A DNA stretch of 32,482 nucleotides from JBBKXP01 sp038251315 (lineage in GTDB: Bacteria > Pseudomonadota > Alphaproteobacteria > Rhodobacterales > Rhodobacteraceae): assembly GCA_038251315.1 (NCBI GenBank), contig JBBSBK010000032.1:1-32482 (forward strand), in the 5' to 3' direction. Within the stretch, counting starts at the first letter, position 1, and the number at the start of each line of letters is the position of its first letter. Below the pieces are notes generated by a model. That model saw only the letters and a list, made by a program, of their open reading frames with translations, was not told where the DNA came from and did no database searches. Positions 8,843 to 17,311 of the stretch are shown here, in pieces. The translations under genes were made by a program, and so were the position numbers.

Positions 8843-8871
8843 CAGATAGTGGACGTGTCCGCCGCTTCCAA
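8843..8871 (-). promoter_or_regulatory. Candidate sigma-70 promoter of uvrA
   Basis: Read on the minus strand, TTGGAA (8871-8866) and TATCTG (8848-8843) are separated by 17 nt, about 37 nt before the uvrA start. The -35 box is four of six to consensus and the -10 is moderate. The position just downstream of the LexA-like box strengthens the call. Confidence 0.45.
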
Positions 8872-8882
8872 CCCCAATTCTA

Positions 8883-8897
8883 GAACAGGACGGGAAC
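8883..8897. promoter_or_regulatory. LexA (SOS) box, GAAC-N7-GAAC
   Basis: The sequence reads GAAC AGGACGG GAAC, which on the minus strand is GTTC-N7-GTTC. This direct repeat is the LexA recognition form described for Rhodobacter and other alphaproteobacteria. It is centred about 84 nt before the uvrA ATG, next to the candidate -35 box, and in the shared intergenic region with the divergent VWA gene. uvrA is a classical SOS gene, so the site is credible; control of the divergent gene is open. Confidence 0.7.
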
Positions 8898-9028
8898 ATT
8901 GGCCGGCTGCTGACAATTTCCGCGGCGTCGCCGGTCAGGATTTCCCGACCCAACGCCAACGGGGGGTGGTCAGAAACGCCACCATGTGTTTTTCTTCGCA
9001 AGATTATTTCACTGCCAAAGGATTCCCC

Positions 9029-10972
9029 ATGCGTTTGCTTGCTATTTTCGCCACCCTGATCGCCCTGTTCCCTGCCTTTGCATCCGCCCAAGACCGACCC
9101 AACACCGTCCTTGTCCTCGACGCCTCCGGCTCGATGTGGGGCCAGATCGACGGCGTCGCCAAGATCACGATCGCCCAAGAGGTCGTGACCGACCTGTTGC
9201 AAACGTTCCCGGCGGACGAAAATCTGGGGTTGACGATCTATGGTGCCCGCACCCGTGGCGATTGCACCGATATCCAGACGGTCGTGGAACCCGGCACCGG
9301 CAACCGTGACCGCATCGCGAGCGCCGTCGCCGCGATCAAACCGTTGGGCAAGACCCCGATGACAGACGCGATCATCGCTGCGGCCGAGGCGCTGCGTTAT
9401 ACCGAAGACAGCGCGACCGTGATCCTGGTCAGCGACGGCGTCGAAACCTGTAATCCCGACCCCTGCGCCGCCGCACGTCTGCTTGAAGAAAACGGGATCG
9501 GCTTTACCGCCCACGTCATTGGCTTCGACGTCGGATCCGACCCCGATGCTCTGGCGCAGATGCAATGCATCGCCGACGAAACCGGCGGCCAGTTCCTGAC
9601 AGCGGCCAATGCGTCCGAACTCACGTCCGCGCTTGAACAGGTATCCAAGGCACCCGAGCCGCCTGCTGCGCCGCTGACCGGGCAGATCACGTTCATGGCG
9701 GTCGAAGATGGCGGTTTCATCGCGCTGGACGAGCCGATTGTCTGGAACGTGACGGCGGCCGACGGCACCGTGGTGATCGCCGACAGAAACCAAGCTGTCT
9801 TCACCGAAGACCTGCCAGTCGGGGTTTACACGGTAACCGCGCTCCGCCTCGCCACCGAAGATACGGTCACTGCCGACCTTACGGTTCTACCTGCGCCGGG
9901 CACCAAATCGGTCGCCTTTCCCGCCCCGCTGCCGCCGCAGGCGACGCTGACCGCGCCCGACACCTCACTGCTTGGCGCGACGATCCCCGTGGGCTGGACC
10001 GGCCCGAACGAAGAAAACGACTATGTCTCGGTCGCCAAGATCGGCGACGACGGCTATATTAATTACACCCGCATTCGCGAAGGCAACCCGCTGGAATTGC
10101 TGATGCCGACAGAACCGGGAGATTACGAAATCCGCTATGTCCTCAATCAGGATGGCATGGTTGTGGCAACACGCCCGATCACGGTCGCCGCGTTGACCGT
10201 CAGCGTGACGGCGCAGGACCAGGCCGTGGCCGGTTCACTGGTGACCGTGGGCTGGGACGGCCCCGATTATGAGCGCGATTACATCTCGGTCGCATCGGTC
10301 GGCGACGACGGCTATATCAACTACGCCCGCACCAGCGAAGGCAACCCGCTGGAACTGCTGATGCCGACCGAACCGGGAACATACGAAATCCGCTATGTTC
10401 TCAATCAGGATGCCGAGGTGCTGGCGACCAGGACCATTACGATCACGGCTCTTAAGATCACAATCGATGCCGTAGCCGAGGCTGTAGCGGGTTCAACCGT
10501 CGCAGTAAGTTGGGAAGGTCCCGACTATCAGAATGACTATATCGCGGTGTCCGAGGTCGGCACCGACGGCTATGTCAACTATGCGCGGACCAGCGAAGGG
10601 AATCCGACCGAGGTGTTGATGCCGACCGCGCCGGGCGAATACGAACTGCGCTATGTTCTGAATCAGGATAGCATGGTCGCCGCCCGGCGTCCGATCACCA
10701 TTACCGCGCTCAAGGTGCAGCTTGTTGCCCCGGCAACGATCAAACTGGGCGAGACGCTGACCATTGGATGGGACGGACCGGGCTATGAGAGGGACTACAT
10801 CTCGATCGGGGTGCCGGGCGCAGTCGATTACATCAACTACACCCGCATAAGCGACGGCAATCCGCTGACATTGGAACTTCCCGACACTGCCGGAGATTAC
10901 GAAATCCGCTACCAGTTAAATCAAGACGGGGTCATTGTGGGACGTTTGCCGATCACCGTAACCAAAGAATAG
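9029..10972 (+). CDS. Secreted VWA-domain protein with four tandem C-terminal modules
   Basis: This 647-residue protein starts with a Sec signal peptide (residues 1-20, ending A-S-A). A von Willebrand factor A domain follows, with the MIDAS motif DASGS at 31-35, a threonine in KTPMTDAI and an aspartate in VSDGVETC. After a linker domain (about 225-300) come four tandem modules of 84-87 residues starting at about residues 305, 389, 475 and 561. Each has the pattern GW-x-GP, DYIS or similar, GYINY-x-R, EGNP, PGxYEIRY-x-LNQD, and R-x-IT at the end. The start is ATG 9029 with AAAGGA upstream; the open frame to 8849 lacks any signal peptide. VWA domains usually bind protein partners through a metal ion. 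The modules look like small beta-sandwich binding domains, but this is inference. Function is unknown. Confidence 0.88.
   Translation: MRLLAIFATLIALFPAFASAQDRPNTVLVLDASGSMWGQIDGVAKITIAQEVVTDLLQTFPADENLGLTIYGARTRGDCTDIQTVVEPGTGNRDRIASAVAAIKPLGKTPMTDAIIAAAEALRYTEDSATVILVSDGVETCNPDPCAAARLLEENGIGFTAHVIGFDVGSDPDALAQMQCIADETGGQFLTAANASELTSALEQVSKAPEPPAAPLTGQITFMAVEDGGFIALDEPIVWNVTAADGTVVIADRNQAVFTEDLPVGVYTVTALRLATEDTVTADLTVLPAPGTKSVAFPAPLPPQATLTAPDTSLLGATIPVGWTGPNEENDYVSVAKIGDDGYINYTRIREGNPLELLMPTEPGDYEIRYVLNQDGMVVATRPITVAALTVSVTAQDQAVAGSLVTVGWDGPDYERDYISVASVGDDGYINYARTSEGNPLELLMPTEPGTYEIRYVLNQDAEVLATRTITITALKITIDAVAEAVAGSTVAVSWEGPDYQNDYIAVSEVGTDGYVNYARTSEGNPTEVLMPTAPGEYELRYVLNQDSMVAARRPITITALKVQLVAPATIKLGETLTIGWDGPGYERDYISIGVPGAVDYINYTRISDGNPLTLELPDTAGDYEIRYQLNQDGVIVGRLPITVTKE
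9941..10969 (+). repeat. Four in-frame tandem repeats of about 255 bp
   Basis: Repeat units start at about 9941, 10193, 10451 and 10709 inside the VWA gene. Units 1 and 2 share long almost identical stretches, for example GGCGACGACGGCTATAT and GGCAACCCGCTGGAA, which points to recent duplication. Unit 3 is intermediate and unit 4 is the most divergent, lacking the GDDGY core (it has GAVDY). Confidence 0.85.
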
Positions 10973-10984
10973 CAAACTCAAATC

Positions 10985-11010
10985 GGGCGGCCTAATCACG
11001 GGGGCCGCCC
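10985..11010. terminator. Bidirectional terminator hairpin between VWA gene and lpdA
   Basis: GGGCGGCC (10985-10992) pairs perfectly with GGCCGCCC (11003-11010) across a 10-nt loop. It lies between two convergent stops. On the minus strand it is followed by a T-rich GATTTGAGTTT tract; on the plus strand no T run follows. Confidence 0.6.
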
Positions 11011-11033
11011 GCGCCGTTCGGCGAAAGTGAAGC

Positions 11034-12428
11034 CTAAAAGTGGATCGCCCGCCCGTAGGCATCCAGCACGCTTTCGTGCATCATCTCCGACAGGGTCGGG
11101 TGCGGGAACACGGTTTGCATCAGGTCTTCTTCGGTCGTCTCAAGCTGGCGACCGATGATGTAACCTTGGATCAATTCGGTGACTTCGGCCCCGATCATAT
11201 GGGCGCCCAGCAATTCGCCGGTCTTGGCGTCAAAGATGGTCTTGATCATTCCCTCGGGTTCACCCAGCGCGATCGCCTTGCCGTTGCCGATGAACGGGAA
11301 TTTGCCGACCTTGATGTCGAACCCGGCCTCTTTCGCCTTGGCCTCGGTCATGCCCACGGATGCGACCTGCGGATGGCAATAGGTGCAGCCCGCGATGCTG
11401 CCCGGCTTGATCGGATGGGCGTGTTTGCCAGCGATCAGTTCGGCGACCATGACGCCCTCGTGTGACGCCTTGTGCGCCAGCCATGGCGCACCGGCGATAT
11501 CGCCGATGGCATACAGGCCCTCAACCCCGGTGCGGCAGAATTCATCTGTTATGACATGGGTACGGTCGACCTTGATGCCCGCCTCTTCCAACCCCAGCCC
11601 CTCGACGTTGCCAACGATGCCGACAGCACTGATGACGGTGTCGAAATCGTGGGTTTCGGTCTTGCCGCCGACCTCGATATGGGCAGTTACCTTGCCCTTG
11701 GCACGGTCAAGTTTCTTGACCGTGGCCTTTTCCATGATTGTCATGCCCTGTTTGACGAACGCCTTTCTGGCGAATGCCGAAATCTCGGCATCCTCGATCG
11801 GCAGTACCCTGTCCATCACCTCGACCACGGTCGTCTTGGCACCCAACGTATTGTAAAAGCTGGCGAATTCGATGCCGATGGCGCCCGACCCGATGACCAG
11901 CAGGTTCTTGGGCATATGGGGTGGTTGCAGGGCGTGGCGATAGGTCCAGACCAGATCGCCGTCCGCCTCAAGGCCGGGCAATTCGCGGGCGCGGGCCCCG
12001 GTGGCGATGATGATGTTCTTGGCCGTCACGTCTTCGGTGCCCTTGTCGGTCTTGATGGAAACGCGGCCTTTGCCGGCCAACGTGGCCTCGCCCATGATCG
12101 CCGTCACCTTGTTCTTTTTGAACAGATGGCCGATGCCGCCGGACAGTTGTTTGGCGATGCCACGCGACCGGGCGACGACGGCGTTCAGATCGTAATTGAT
12201 CCCCGTCGCCGACAGGCCGAATTCCGACGCCCGGTGCATCAGGTGGAACACTTCGGATGACCGCAACATCGCCTTGGTCGGGATGCAGCCCCAGTTCAGG
12301 CATATGCCGCCCAGATTTTCACGCTCGATGCAGACGACCGACAGACCCAGTTGGGCGGCACGGATCGCGGCGACATAACCGCCCGGCCCGGACCCGATCA
12401 CGATCACGTCGAAATTTCTGGCAGCCAT
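11034..12428 (-). CDS. lpdA: Dihydrolipoyl dehydrogenase
   Basis: This 464-residue FAD flavoprotein is the E3 component of 2-oxoacid dehydrogenase complexes (and of glycine cleavage). It has the FAD motif GSGPGG at residues 12-17 and the redox-active disulfide C43/C48 in GICLNWGCIPTK. The NAD motif GSGAIGIEFA and the second FAD motif YAIGDIAG are present. The C-terminal HPTLSEMMHES carries the catalytic His-Glu pair. The start is ATG 12428, because GGAGG lies 8 nt upstream; a TTG five codons earlier is less likely. No E1 or E2 gene is visible next to it, so the complex it serves cannot be told from context. Confidence 0.95.
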   Translation of the reverse strand: MAARNFDVIVIGSGPGGYVAAIRAAQLGLSVVCIERENLGGICLNWGCIPTKAMLRSSEVFHLMHRASEFGLSATGINYDLNAVVARSRGIAKQLSGGIGHLFKKNKVTAIMGEATLAGKGRVSIKTDKGTEDVTAKNIIIATGARARELPGLEADGDLVWTYRHALQPPHMPKNLLVIGSGAIGIEFASFYNTLGAKTTVVEVMDRVLPIEDAEISAFARKAFVKQGMTIMEKATVKKLDRAKGKVTAHIEVGGKTETHDFDTVISAVGIVGNVEGLGLEEAGIKVDRTHVITDEFCRTGVEGLYAIGDIAGAPWLAHKASHEGVMVAELIAGKHAHPIKPGSIAGCTYCHPQVASVGMTEAKAKEAGFDIKVGKFPFIGNGKAIALGEPEGMIKTIFDAKTGELLGAHMIGAEVTELIQGYIIGRQLETTEEDLMQTVFPHPTLSEMMHESVLDAYGRAIHF

Positions 12429-12582
12429 CGCATCGTCCTCCAAAACTCGTCAGGGGGAACTTAAACGACAATCACACCAACCTCTAGGGGCGTGGCGGCA
12501 TGGCCGCTATGGTGCTTTTGCGAGGCGCGCGGCCCGTCGGGTGACACATCAGGATGATCGGCCACGGCGGTCCGCACTTTGG

Positions 12583-14094
12583 TCAGTCGCGCAATGCGGG
12601 GGCCTGTCGCACGCAGTTGCGCCCTGCGGCCTTGGCCAGATACAGCGCCTCGTCGGCGCGTTTCAGCATCACTTGCGGCAATTTGCCATCCAACGGATAC
12701 GTCGCCACGCCCGCCGAAATCGTCACGCGCGGCAGAATCCCAGCCATATGCCGCACTTCGGTCGCGCCAATTGTCGCGCGCAGCTTTTCGGCACCCAGGC
12801 AGGTCTGCACTTCATCCGCGTCGGGCAGGATGACCGCAAATTCCTCGCCCCCGATCCGGCAGCAGATCGCGCCTTTGTCCATGACCTCGACCATTTTCTC
12901 GCCCAAAGCACGTAAAACGGCGTCACCCACGTCATGGCCGTGACTGTCGTTGAACGTCTTGAACTTATCCGCATCGAAGGAAATCAGCCCGAAGCTGCCT
13001 CCTTTCTTGTCAGCCAGCGCAATCTCGCGGCGCAGCGCATCCATGAAATAGCGCCGGTTGTACAAGCTGGTTAGCGGATCGCGGATTGACTGGTCGTGCA
13101 ATTCATCGCGCAGTTTGACGTTGGCGATCGCCATCGAGATATGTTCGCCGCAACGCACCGCGAACTGGCTGCTGTCGTTCACATGCGCCGCTGACATCGT
13201 CAGATGATCGAACCGGATATGCAGCAGGCCCACGGTGTCGCCGTGGGCGACGATCGGCACGCAGATGTATTCGTTGACGTCGACGGCATGCTGATGCGCA
13301 GTTACGTGGTCGCAGGCAAAGCATATACCTTCGGAATTGTATTCATACGACCGGCCCCGGCGCAGTGCCCAGCAGCTGTCAGGTGCGATGTAGGGGTGCA
13401 GATCATGAGTGTTCCAATGGCAGATGCCGTCCAGCACATCGCGGCTGTTGGAATAGATATACAGCTCGCCTTTGGAGCCCGGAAGCAGTTTTTGCATGAA
13501 ACTGGTGACGATCATGAACAATTCCTGCAGCGATTTGCAGCTTTGCAACCATTCATCAAGCTGGCCCAATAATCGTGCTTCGTCCTGACGGCCGCGTTCG
13601 CTCGCCAGCACTTCACGGGCGCGCTTTTCCGCTGCCTGGGCATCCTGTTTGGCCAGAACCAGATCGTGGGCTGCCTTGCGGGCTTCGCTGACATCGGTGA
13701 ACGTAACAACATAGCCGCCACCCCGCGCCGGGCGGGCATTGGTCAACACCACGCGCCCGGACGGAAGGGGCATATCGTAGGCATAGGGGCGATGCGCCCG
13801 GATCAGGGCATCCGACTTGCTGGCGTCGTCGGCCGTCATGATCCCGCGATCCAGTGACAGTTCGCGAAACGCCGTCCGTTCGGTGCCGATCCCCAGATCG
13901 TCGCCGGTCAGTTCAAGAACATCGAAAACGCGGGTGTTATGCAGTTCACAGATTCCATCGGCGGACCACACGAGGATCCCCTGCTCCATGATATTCATGA
14001 TCTCGATGGCCAGGTCCGCGCGCGGGCGCGATACCTCGGCCCCGATTTCGATCCATGAATCGGCTTTTGGCGGCGCTAATGCATCGTGTTTCAC
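12583..14094 (-). CDS. PAS-GAF-GGDEF diguanylate cyclase
   Basis: This 503-residue cytoplasmic protein has a PAS domain of the PAS_7 type (about residues 25-130) and a short coiled-coil linker (about 135-170). A GAF domain follows (about 180-325) that contains CWALRRGR and CFACDHV. A GGDEF domain (about 335-500) ends the protein. The active-site motif is GGEEF at 415-419, so c-di-GMP synthesis is expected. The residues where the RxxD inhibitory site normally sits read DKGA, so product inhibition through the I-site is probably absent. There are no membrane helices. The start is taken as GTG 14094, with AAGGA about 6 nt upstream; the nearby ATG is out of frame. The sensed signals are unknown. 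Confidence 0.9.
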   Translation of the reverse strand: MKHDALAPPKADSWIEIGAEVSRPRADLAIEIMNIMEQGILVWSADGICELHNTRVFDVLELTGDDLGIGTERTAFRELSLDRGIMTADDASKSDALIRAHRPYAYDMPLPSGRVVLTNARPARGGGYVVTFTDVSEARKAAHDLVLAKQDAQAAEKRAREVLASERGRQDEARLLGQLDEWLQSCKSLQELFMIVTSFMQKLLPGSKGELYIYSNSRDVLDGICHWNTHDLHPYIAPDSCWALRRGRSYEYNSEGICFACDHVTAHQHAVDVNEYICVPIVAHGDTVGLLHIRFDHLTMSAAHVNDSSQFAVRCGEHISMAIANVKLRDELHDQSIRDPLTSLYNRRYFMDALRREIALADKKGGSFGLISFDADKFKTFNDSHGHDVGDAVLRALGEKMVEVMDKGAICCRIGGEEFAVILPDADEVQTCLGAEKLRATIGATEVRHMAGILPRVTISAGVATYPLDGKLPQVMLKRADEALYLAKAAGRNCVRQAPALRD

Positions 14095-14196
14095 ATCGCA
14101 TCCTTCAGACGACAGCTAGCCGCGTCAGGATGATCCAAATAACCTTGCGGTTGGGTTAATACCCATTCGACTTCGTTCCTAAATCCACATCAGATT

Positions 14197-14802
14197 TTAG
14201 ACGTCCGCGGGGTTGCCGGCGTCAGCCGCGCTCAACTCGCGCACGACAGCACCATAGGCACCTGCATCCAGATGAACCTGTTCGGCCGCTCGAGTATCGC
14301 GCCCAAGGGCTGCGTTGCGGTGCGGAAACCGACCAAAGCGGCGGATCACCTCGCGATGCGCCTTGGCATGCAGCAGCGTGGACGGATCGGCCAGTGGCAT
14401 CCGGGTCAGGATCAAGCGCACCGCCCGATCCTGATCCATCAGGTTCTCAGCATGCATCAGCGGCAGATAGAAAAAGTTGCGGGCGGGTTCGGATATCCGC
14501 ATGTCCCAGTTGCGTCCGATCGCGATCTTGGCGGCGGCAAGACCCAGACGGTCGGTTGAAAATGCATCGCCGTGATCACGGAAAATGTTGCGCGGAAACT
14601 GGTCAGTCAGGATGATATAGGCCAGTGTTCCGGCGGGATAGGTCAGCCACAACCCGCAAGTGCCGTCGCGCGCACCCTGCCACGTCGGCATAAATCGGGC
14701 CCTGATCTCGTCGTCAAGGTCGGCACCGCCCCCATACCAGCCCTTTGGCCCGACATCGTCCAGCCAATAGCGCAGAATCTCGTCCGGTTCGACCATCGCC
14801 AT
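14197..14802 (-). CDS. DUF924 family protein
   Basis: This 201-residue protein matches DUF924 (tetratricopeptide-like fold) across its length. ILRYWLDDVGPKGWY is at the start, ILTDQFPRNIFRD and AFSTDRLGLAAAK are in the middle, and FFYLPLMHAENLMDQDRAV is followed by HREVIRRFGRFPHRNAALGR. The family is widespread in proteobacteria without a settled function. ATG 14802 is preferred over the longer frame to 14826 because GAGGGAC lies directly upstream. It follows the MFS gene on the same strand after a 77-nt gap and could share its transcript. Confidence 0.88.
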   Translation of the reverse strand: MAMVEPDEILRYWLDDVGPKGWYGGGADLDDEIRARFMPTWQGARDGTCGLWLTYPAGTLAYIILTDQFPRNIFRDHGDAFSTDRLGLAAAKIAIGRNWDMRISEPARNFFYLPLMHAENLMDQDRAVRLILTRMPLADPSTLLHAKAHREVIRRFGRFPHRNAALGRDTRAAEQVHLDAGAYGAVVRELSAADAGNPADV

Positions 14803-14879
14803 GTCCCTCGCCCCATGTTTCCGCATACACGCAAACCGTGGCCGATCAAGCCATTACTGTGGCCAATCGGTTGAATTGG

Positions 14880-16148
14880 TCAAGGCGTGGCAGAGGTGGC
14901 GGCACTTTCCGCATCCGATTGCCGATAGACATCTTGCGCCACCTCGGCCGCGACAGCCGTGGACGAGGCCGAAATCTTGGCATAGGGCACCGTTTCACCA
15001 ACCGTCGTGCGGGCCCTCCGCCGGGTCATCCGCCAGCCACCATAGGCCGCCAGCCCCAGCATCAGGAACGCAAGGTAGGCCCAGAAGCCCGCAGGGCCCG
15101 CCCAATCCATCGCGAACCCGACGATCAGTGGCCCGCCGATGGCCCCGACCCCGTTGATGAACAACAACCCGCCGGATGCGGCAGGCATGTCCTCGGGCGT
15201 AAGATAGTCGTTGGTGTAGGCGATCAGCAGGGCATACAGTGGGTTGGACGTGCCCCCGACCAGCGCCGCGCCGACCAGCAGAACCCAGTATTCTGCCTGC
15301 CCGACCATTGCGATCAGCGCCCCGGCCCCGCCCAATGCCGCCAGCGCGATGATCAGGATCCGTCGATCCATCCGGTCCGACAGCCAGCCGATGGGATATT
15401 GCGCAACAAGGGCCGTGACATAGATGCTCGAAACGAACAGTGAAATCTGACCCACCGTCAGTCCCGCCTTGATCCCGTAGACCGCCGACATCCCGAACTG
15501 CGCCGCGAACACGCCGCCAAGCAGGAACATGCCCATGCAGGCCAGTGGCGATGCCTTGATCAACCGCGCGATGGACAGCGGTTTGGTCTGCGAAAACGCC
15601 GGCGTGGGCCGGATCGACAGCAGGATCGGCGCGAATGCCATCGACACCAATACCGAAGGCACGATGAACAGCACAAACCCCGAAATGTCGCCCAAGGTCA
15701 GGATGTACTGCGCCGTGACGATCCCGGCCATCTGCACGATCATGTACAGCGACAGCGCCTTGCCCCGGTTGGCGTTGCTGGCCTGATTGTTCAGCCAGCT
15801 TTCCGCCGTCACATAGACGCCGCAGAAACAGAACCCGATGATGACCCGGCCAATCGTCCAGGCCCAGGGTGTGACCAGCGTCGGATACATGATGAGCACC
15901 GCCGATATGGTCGATCCAAGCGCGGCGAACACCCGGACATGGCCGACCCGGCGGATCATTTCCGGCGTCAGTTTCGACCCGCCCAGAAAGCCGACGAAAT
16001 AGGCCGACATGATCACCGACATTTCCAGCGTGGAAAAGTTCTCAAGCCCGCCGCGGATACCCAAGAGGGTGCCCTGCAAGCCGTTGCCGATCATCAGCAT
16101 GAACATGCCAAGAAACAAGGCCCACGATCCGCTGATAACCTGTAACAT
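14880..16148 (-). CDS. MFS transporter (YcaD-like)
   Basis: This 422-residue integral membrane protein has about 12 hydrophobic helices and the usual MFS features. A cytoplasmic loop after helix 2 contains GSKLTPEMIRRVGHVR. GRVIIGFCFCGVYVTAESWLNNQ lies near helix 5, and the half-repeat loop PIGWLSDRMDRR lies in the second half. The motifs resemble the YcaD group of uncharacterised exporters. The substrate is unknown. ATG 16148 is chosen because GGAG lies upstream and MLQVISGSWALFLG begins helix 1; an ATG 9 codons upstream is possible. It follows queA by 78 nt on the same strand. The C-terminal tail of about 35 residues is hydrophilic. Confidence 0.85.
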   Translation of the reverse strand: MLQVISGSWALFLGMFMLMIGNGLQGTLLGIRGGLENFSTLEMSVIMSAYFVGFLGGSKLTPEMIRRVGHVRVFAALGSTISAVLIMYPTLVTPWAWTIGRVIIGFCFCGVYVTAESWLNNQASNANRGKALSLYMIVQMAGIVTAQYILTLGDISGFVLFIVPSVLVSMAFAPILLSIRPTPAFSQTKPLSIARLIKASPLACMGMFLLGGVFAAQFGMSAVYGIKAGLTVGQISLFVSSIYVTALVAQYPIGWLSDRMDRRILIIALAALGGAGALIAMVGQAEYWVLLVGAALVGGTSNPLYALLIAYTNDYLTPEDMPAASGGLLFINGVGAIGGPLIVGFAMDWAGPAGFWAYLAFLMLGLAAYGGWRMTRRRARTTVGETVPYAKISASSTAVAAEVAQDVYRQSDAESAATSATP

Positions 16149-16226
16149 TGCCCTGCTCCGTCGACCTGCCATCACGACAGTCGCGCTGATGCGCCCCGTG
16201 ACTGCAAAAGTCCACCGCGTTTCCGG

Positions 16227-17303
16227 TCAGACCTCGCTCAAATACGCCAATCCAGCGTCCGGTAGCAGCAACGATGCGTCGCCATATGAAAAGAACCGAT
16301 ACCGCTCTGCAATGGCGTGGGCATAGATCGCCCTGATCCGGTCCGTCCCCATCAGCGCTGACACCAGCATCATCAGGGTCGATTTCGGTAGATGAAAGTT
16401 GGTCATCAGCCCGTCCGCCACCCGAAACCTGAACCCCGGCGTGATGAAAATGTCGGTCGGGCCGCACCACGGCGCGACACCCGCATCGGTCGCAGCACTT
16501 TCGATCAGGCGCAGTGCTGTGGTGCCGACCGGGATGATCCGCCCGCCAGCAGCGCGGGTCGCATTGATCGCGGCGGCGGCACCCGCCGTCACCTCACCCC
16601 ATTCGGCATGCATCTTGTGATCAGCAATGTCGTCGACCTTGACCGGCAGGAACGTTCCCGCCCCGACATGCAGGGTGACGTGGGTAAACGCCACGCCTTT
16701 GGCGGCCAACAGCGCCAGCAGACCGGCATCGAAATGGAGCGAGGCGGTGGGAGCCGCGACAGCACCGGCATAACGTGCCCAGACGGTCTGATAGTCGGTC
16801 TTGTCGGCCTCGTCTGCCGGGCGCTGGGCGGCGATGTAGGGGGGCAAGGGCATCGCCCCGGAGGCGATCAGGGCGGCATCGAAATCGTCGCCCGTCAGAT
16901 TGAAATCCAAATGCCCCATCCCTTCGGCCCTTCCTGTCAAACGAGCACGCAATGCGGGCGAAAAATCGATCCATTCGCCATCCCGCAACTTTTTCAGTGG
17001 TTTGACCAAAGAAGTCCAGCACCCGTCGGCACGGGGTTCCAGCAATGTCACCTCGATCCGTGCCGTGGTCGCCCCGGCCCCGGCCATGCGGTGGCGCACG
17101 CCGGTCAGCCGGGCCGGGATCACTTTGGTATCGTTCAGCACCAGCCGGTCACCGGGATGCAGCAGATCGACCAGATCGCACACCTGCAGATCGCGGATCG
17201 CCGCGCCCTGCGCCACCAGCAATCGGGCAGACGACCGGGGTCGCGCCGGGCGAGTGGCGATCAGCGCCTCGGGCAGGTCGAAATCAAAATCAGACAGCTT
17301 CAC
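16227..17303 (-). CDS. queA: S-adenosylmethionine:tRNA ribosyltransferase-isomerase
   Basis: This 358-residue enzyme matches QueA over its whole length. It starts KLSDFDFDLPEALIATRPARPR and contains DRLVLNDTKVIPARL. FTHVTLHVGAGTFLPVK and the family stretch HKMHAEW lie in the centre, and TNFHLPKSTLMMLVSAL and YAHAIAERYRFFSYGDA near the end. It transfers and rearranges the ribosyl part of SAM to make epoxyqueuosine in the wobble position of tRNAs with GUN anticodons. The start lies only 8 nt after the stop of the long upstream YhdP-like gene, so the two are co-transcribed. Confidence 0.96.
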   Translation of the reverse strand: MKLSDFDFDLPEALIATRPARPRSSARLLVAQGAAIRDLQVCDLVDLLHPGDRLVLNDTKVIPARLTGVRHRMAGAGATTARIEVTLLEPRADGCWTSLVKPLKKLRDGEWIDFSPALRARLTGRAEGMGHLDFNLTGDDFDAALIASGAMPLPPYIAAQRPADEADKTDYQTVWARYAGAVAAPTASLHFDAGLLALLAAKGVAFTHVTLHVGAGTFLPVKVDDIADHKMHAEWGEVTAGAAAAINATRAAGGRIIPVGTTALRLIESAATDAGVAPWCGPTDIFITPGFRFRVADGLMTNFHLPKSTLMMLVSALMGTDRIRAIYAHAIAERYRFFSYGDASLLLPDAGLAYLSEV

Positions 17304-17311
17304 AGGACCAC

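Noticed and set aside
8807..9793. N-terminal extension of uvrA of about 329 residues
   Set aside because: The conserved UvrA start MPDQKFIEV is at 8806; the extension runs antisense through the VWA gene and its signal peptide region.
9941..10969. Tandem repeat considered as a CRISPR-like array
   Set aside because: The units are about 255 bp, in frame, and encode a conserved protein module; there are no short spacers.
11034..12428. Stand-alone lpdA as evidence of an unusual complex
   Set aside because: lpdA is often separate from E1/E2 genes, and one E3 can serve several complexes, so the position alone is not informative.
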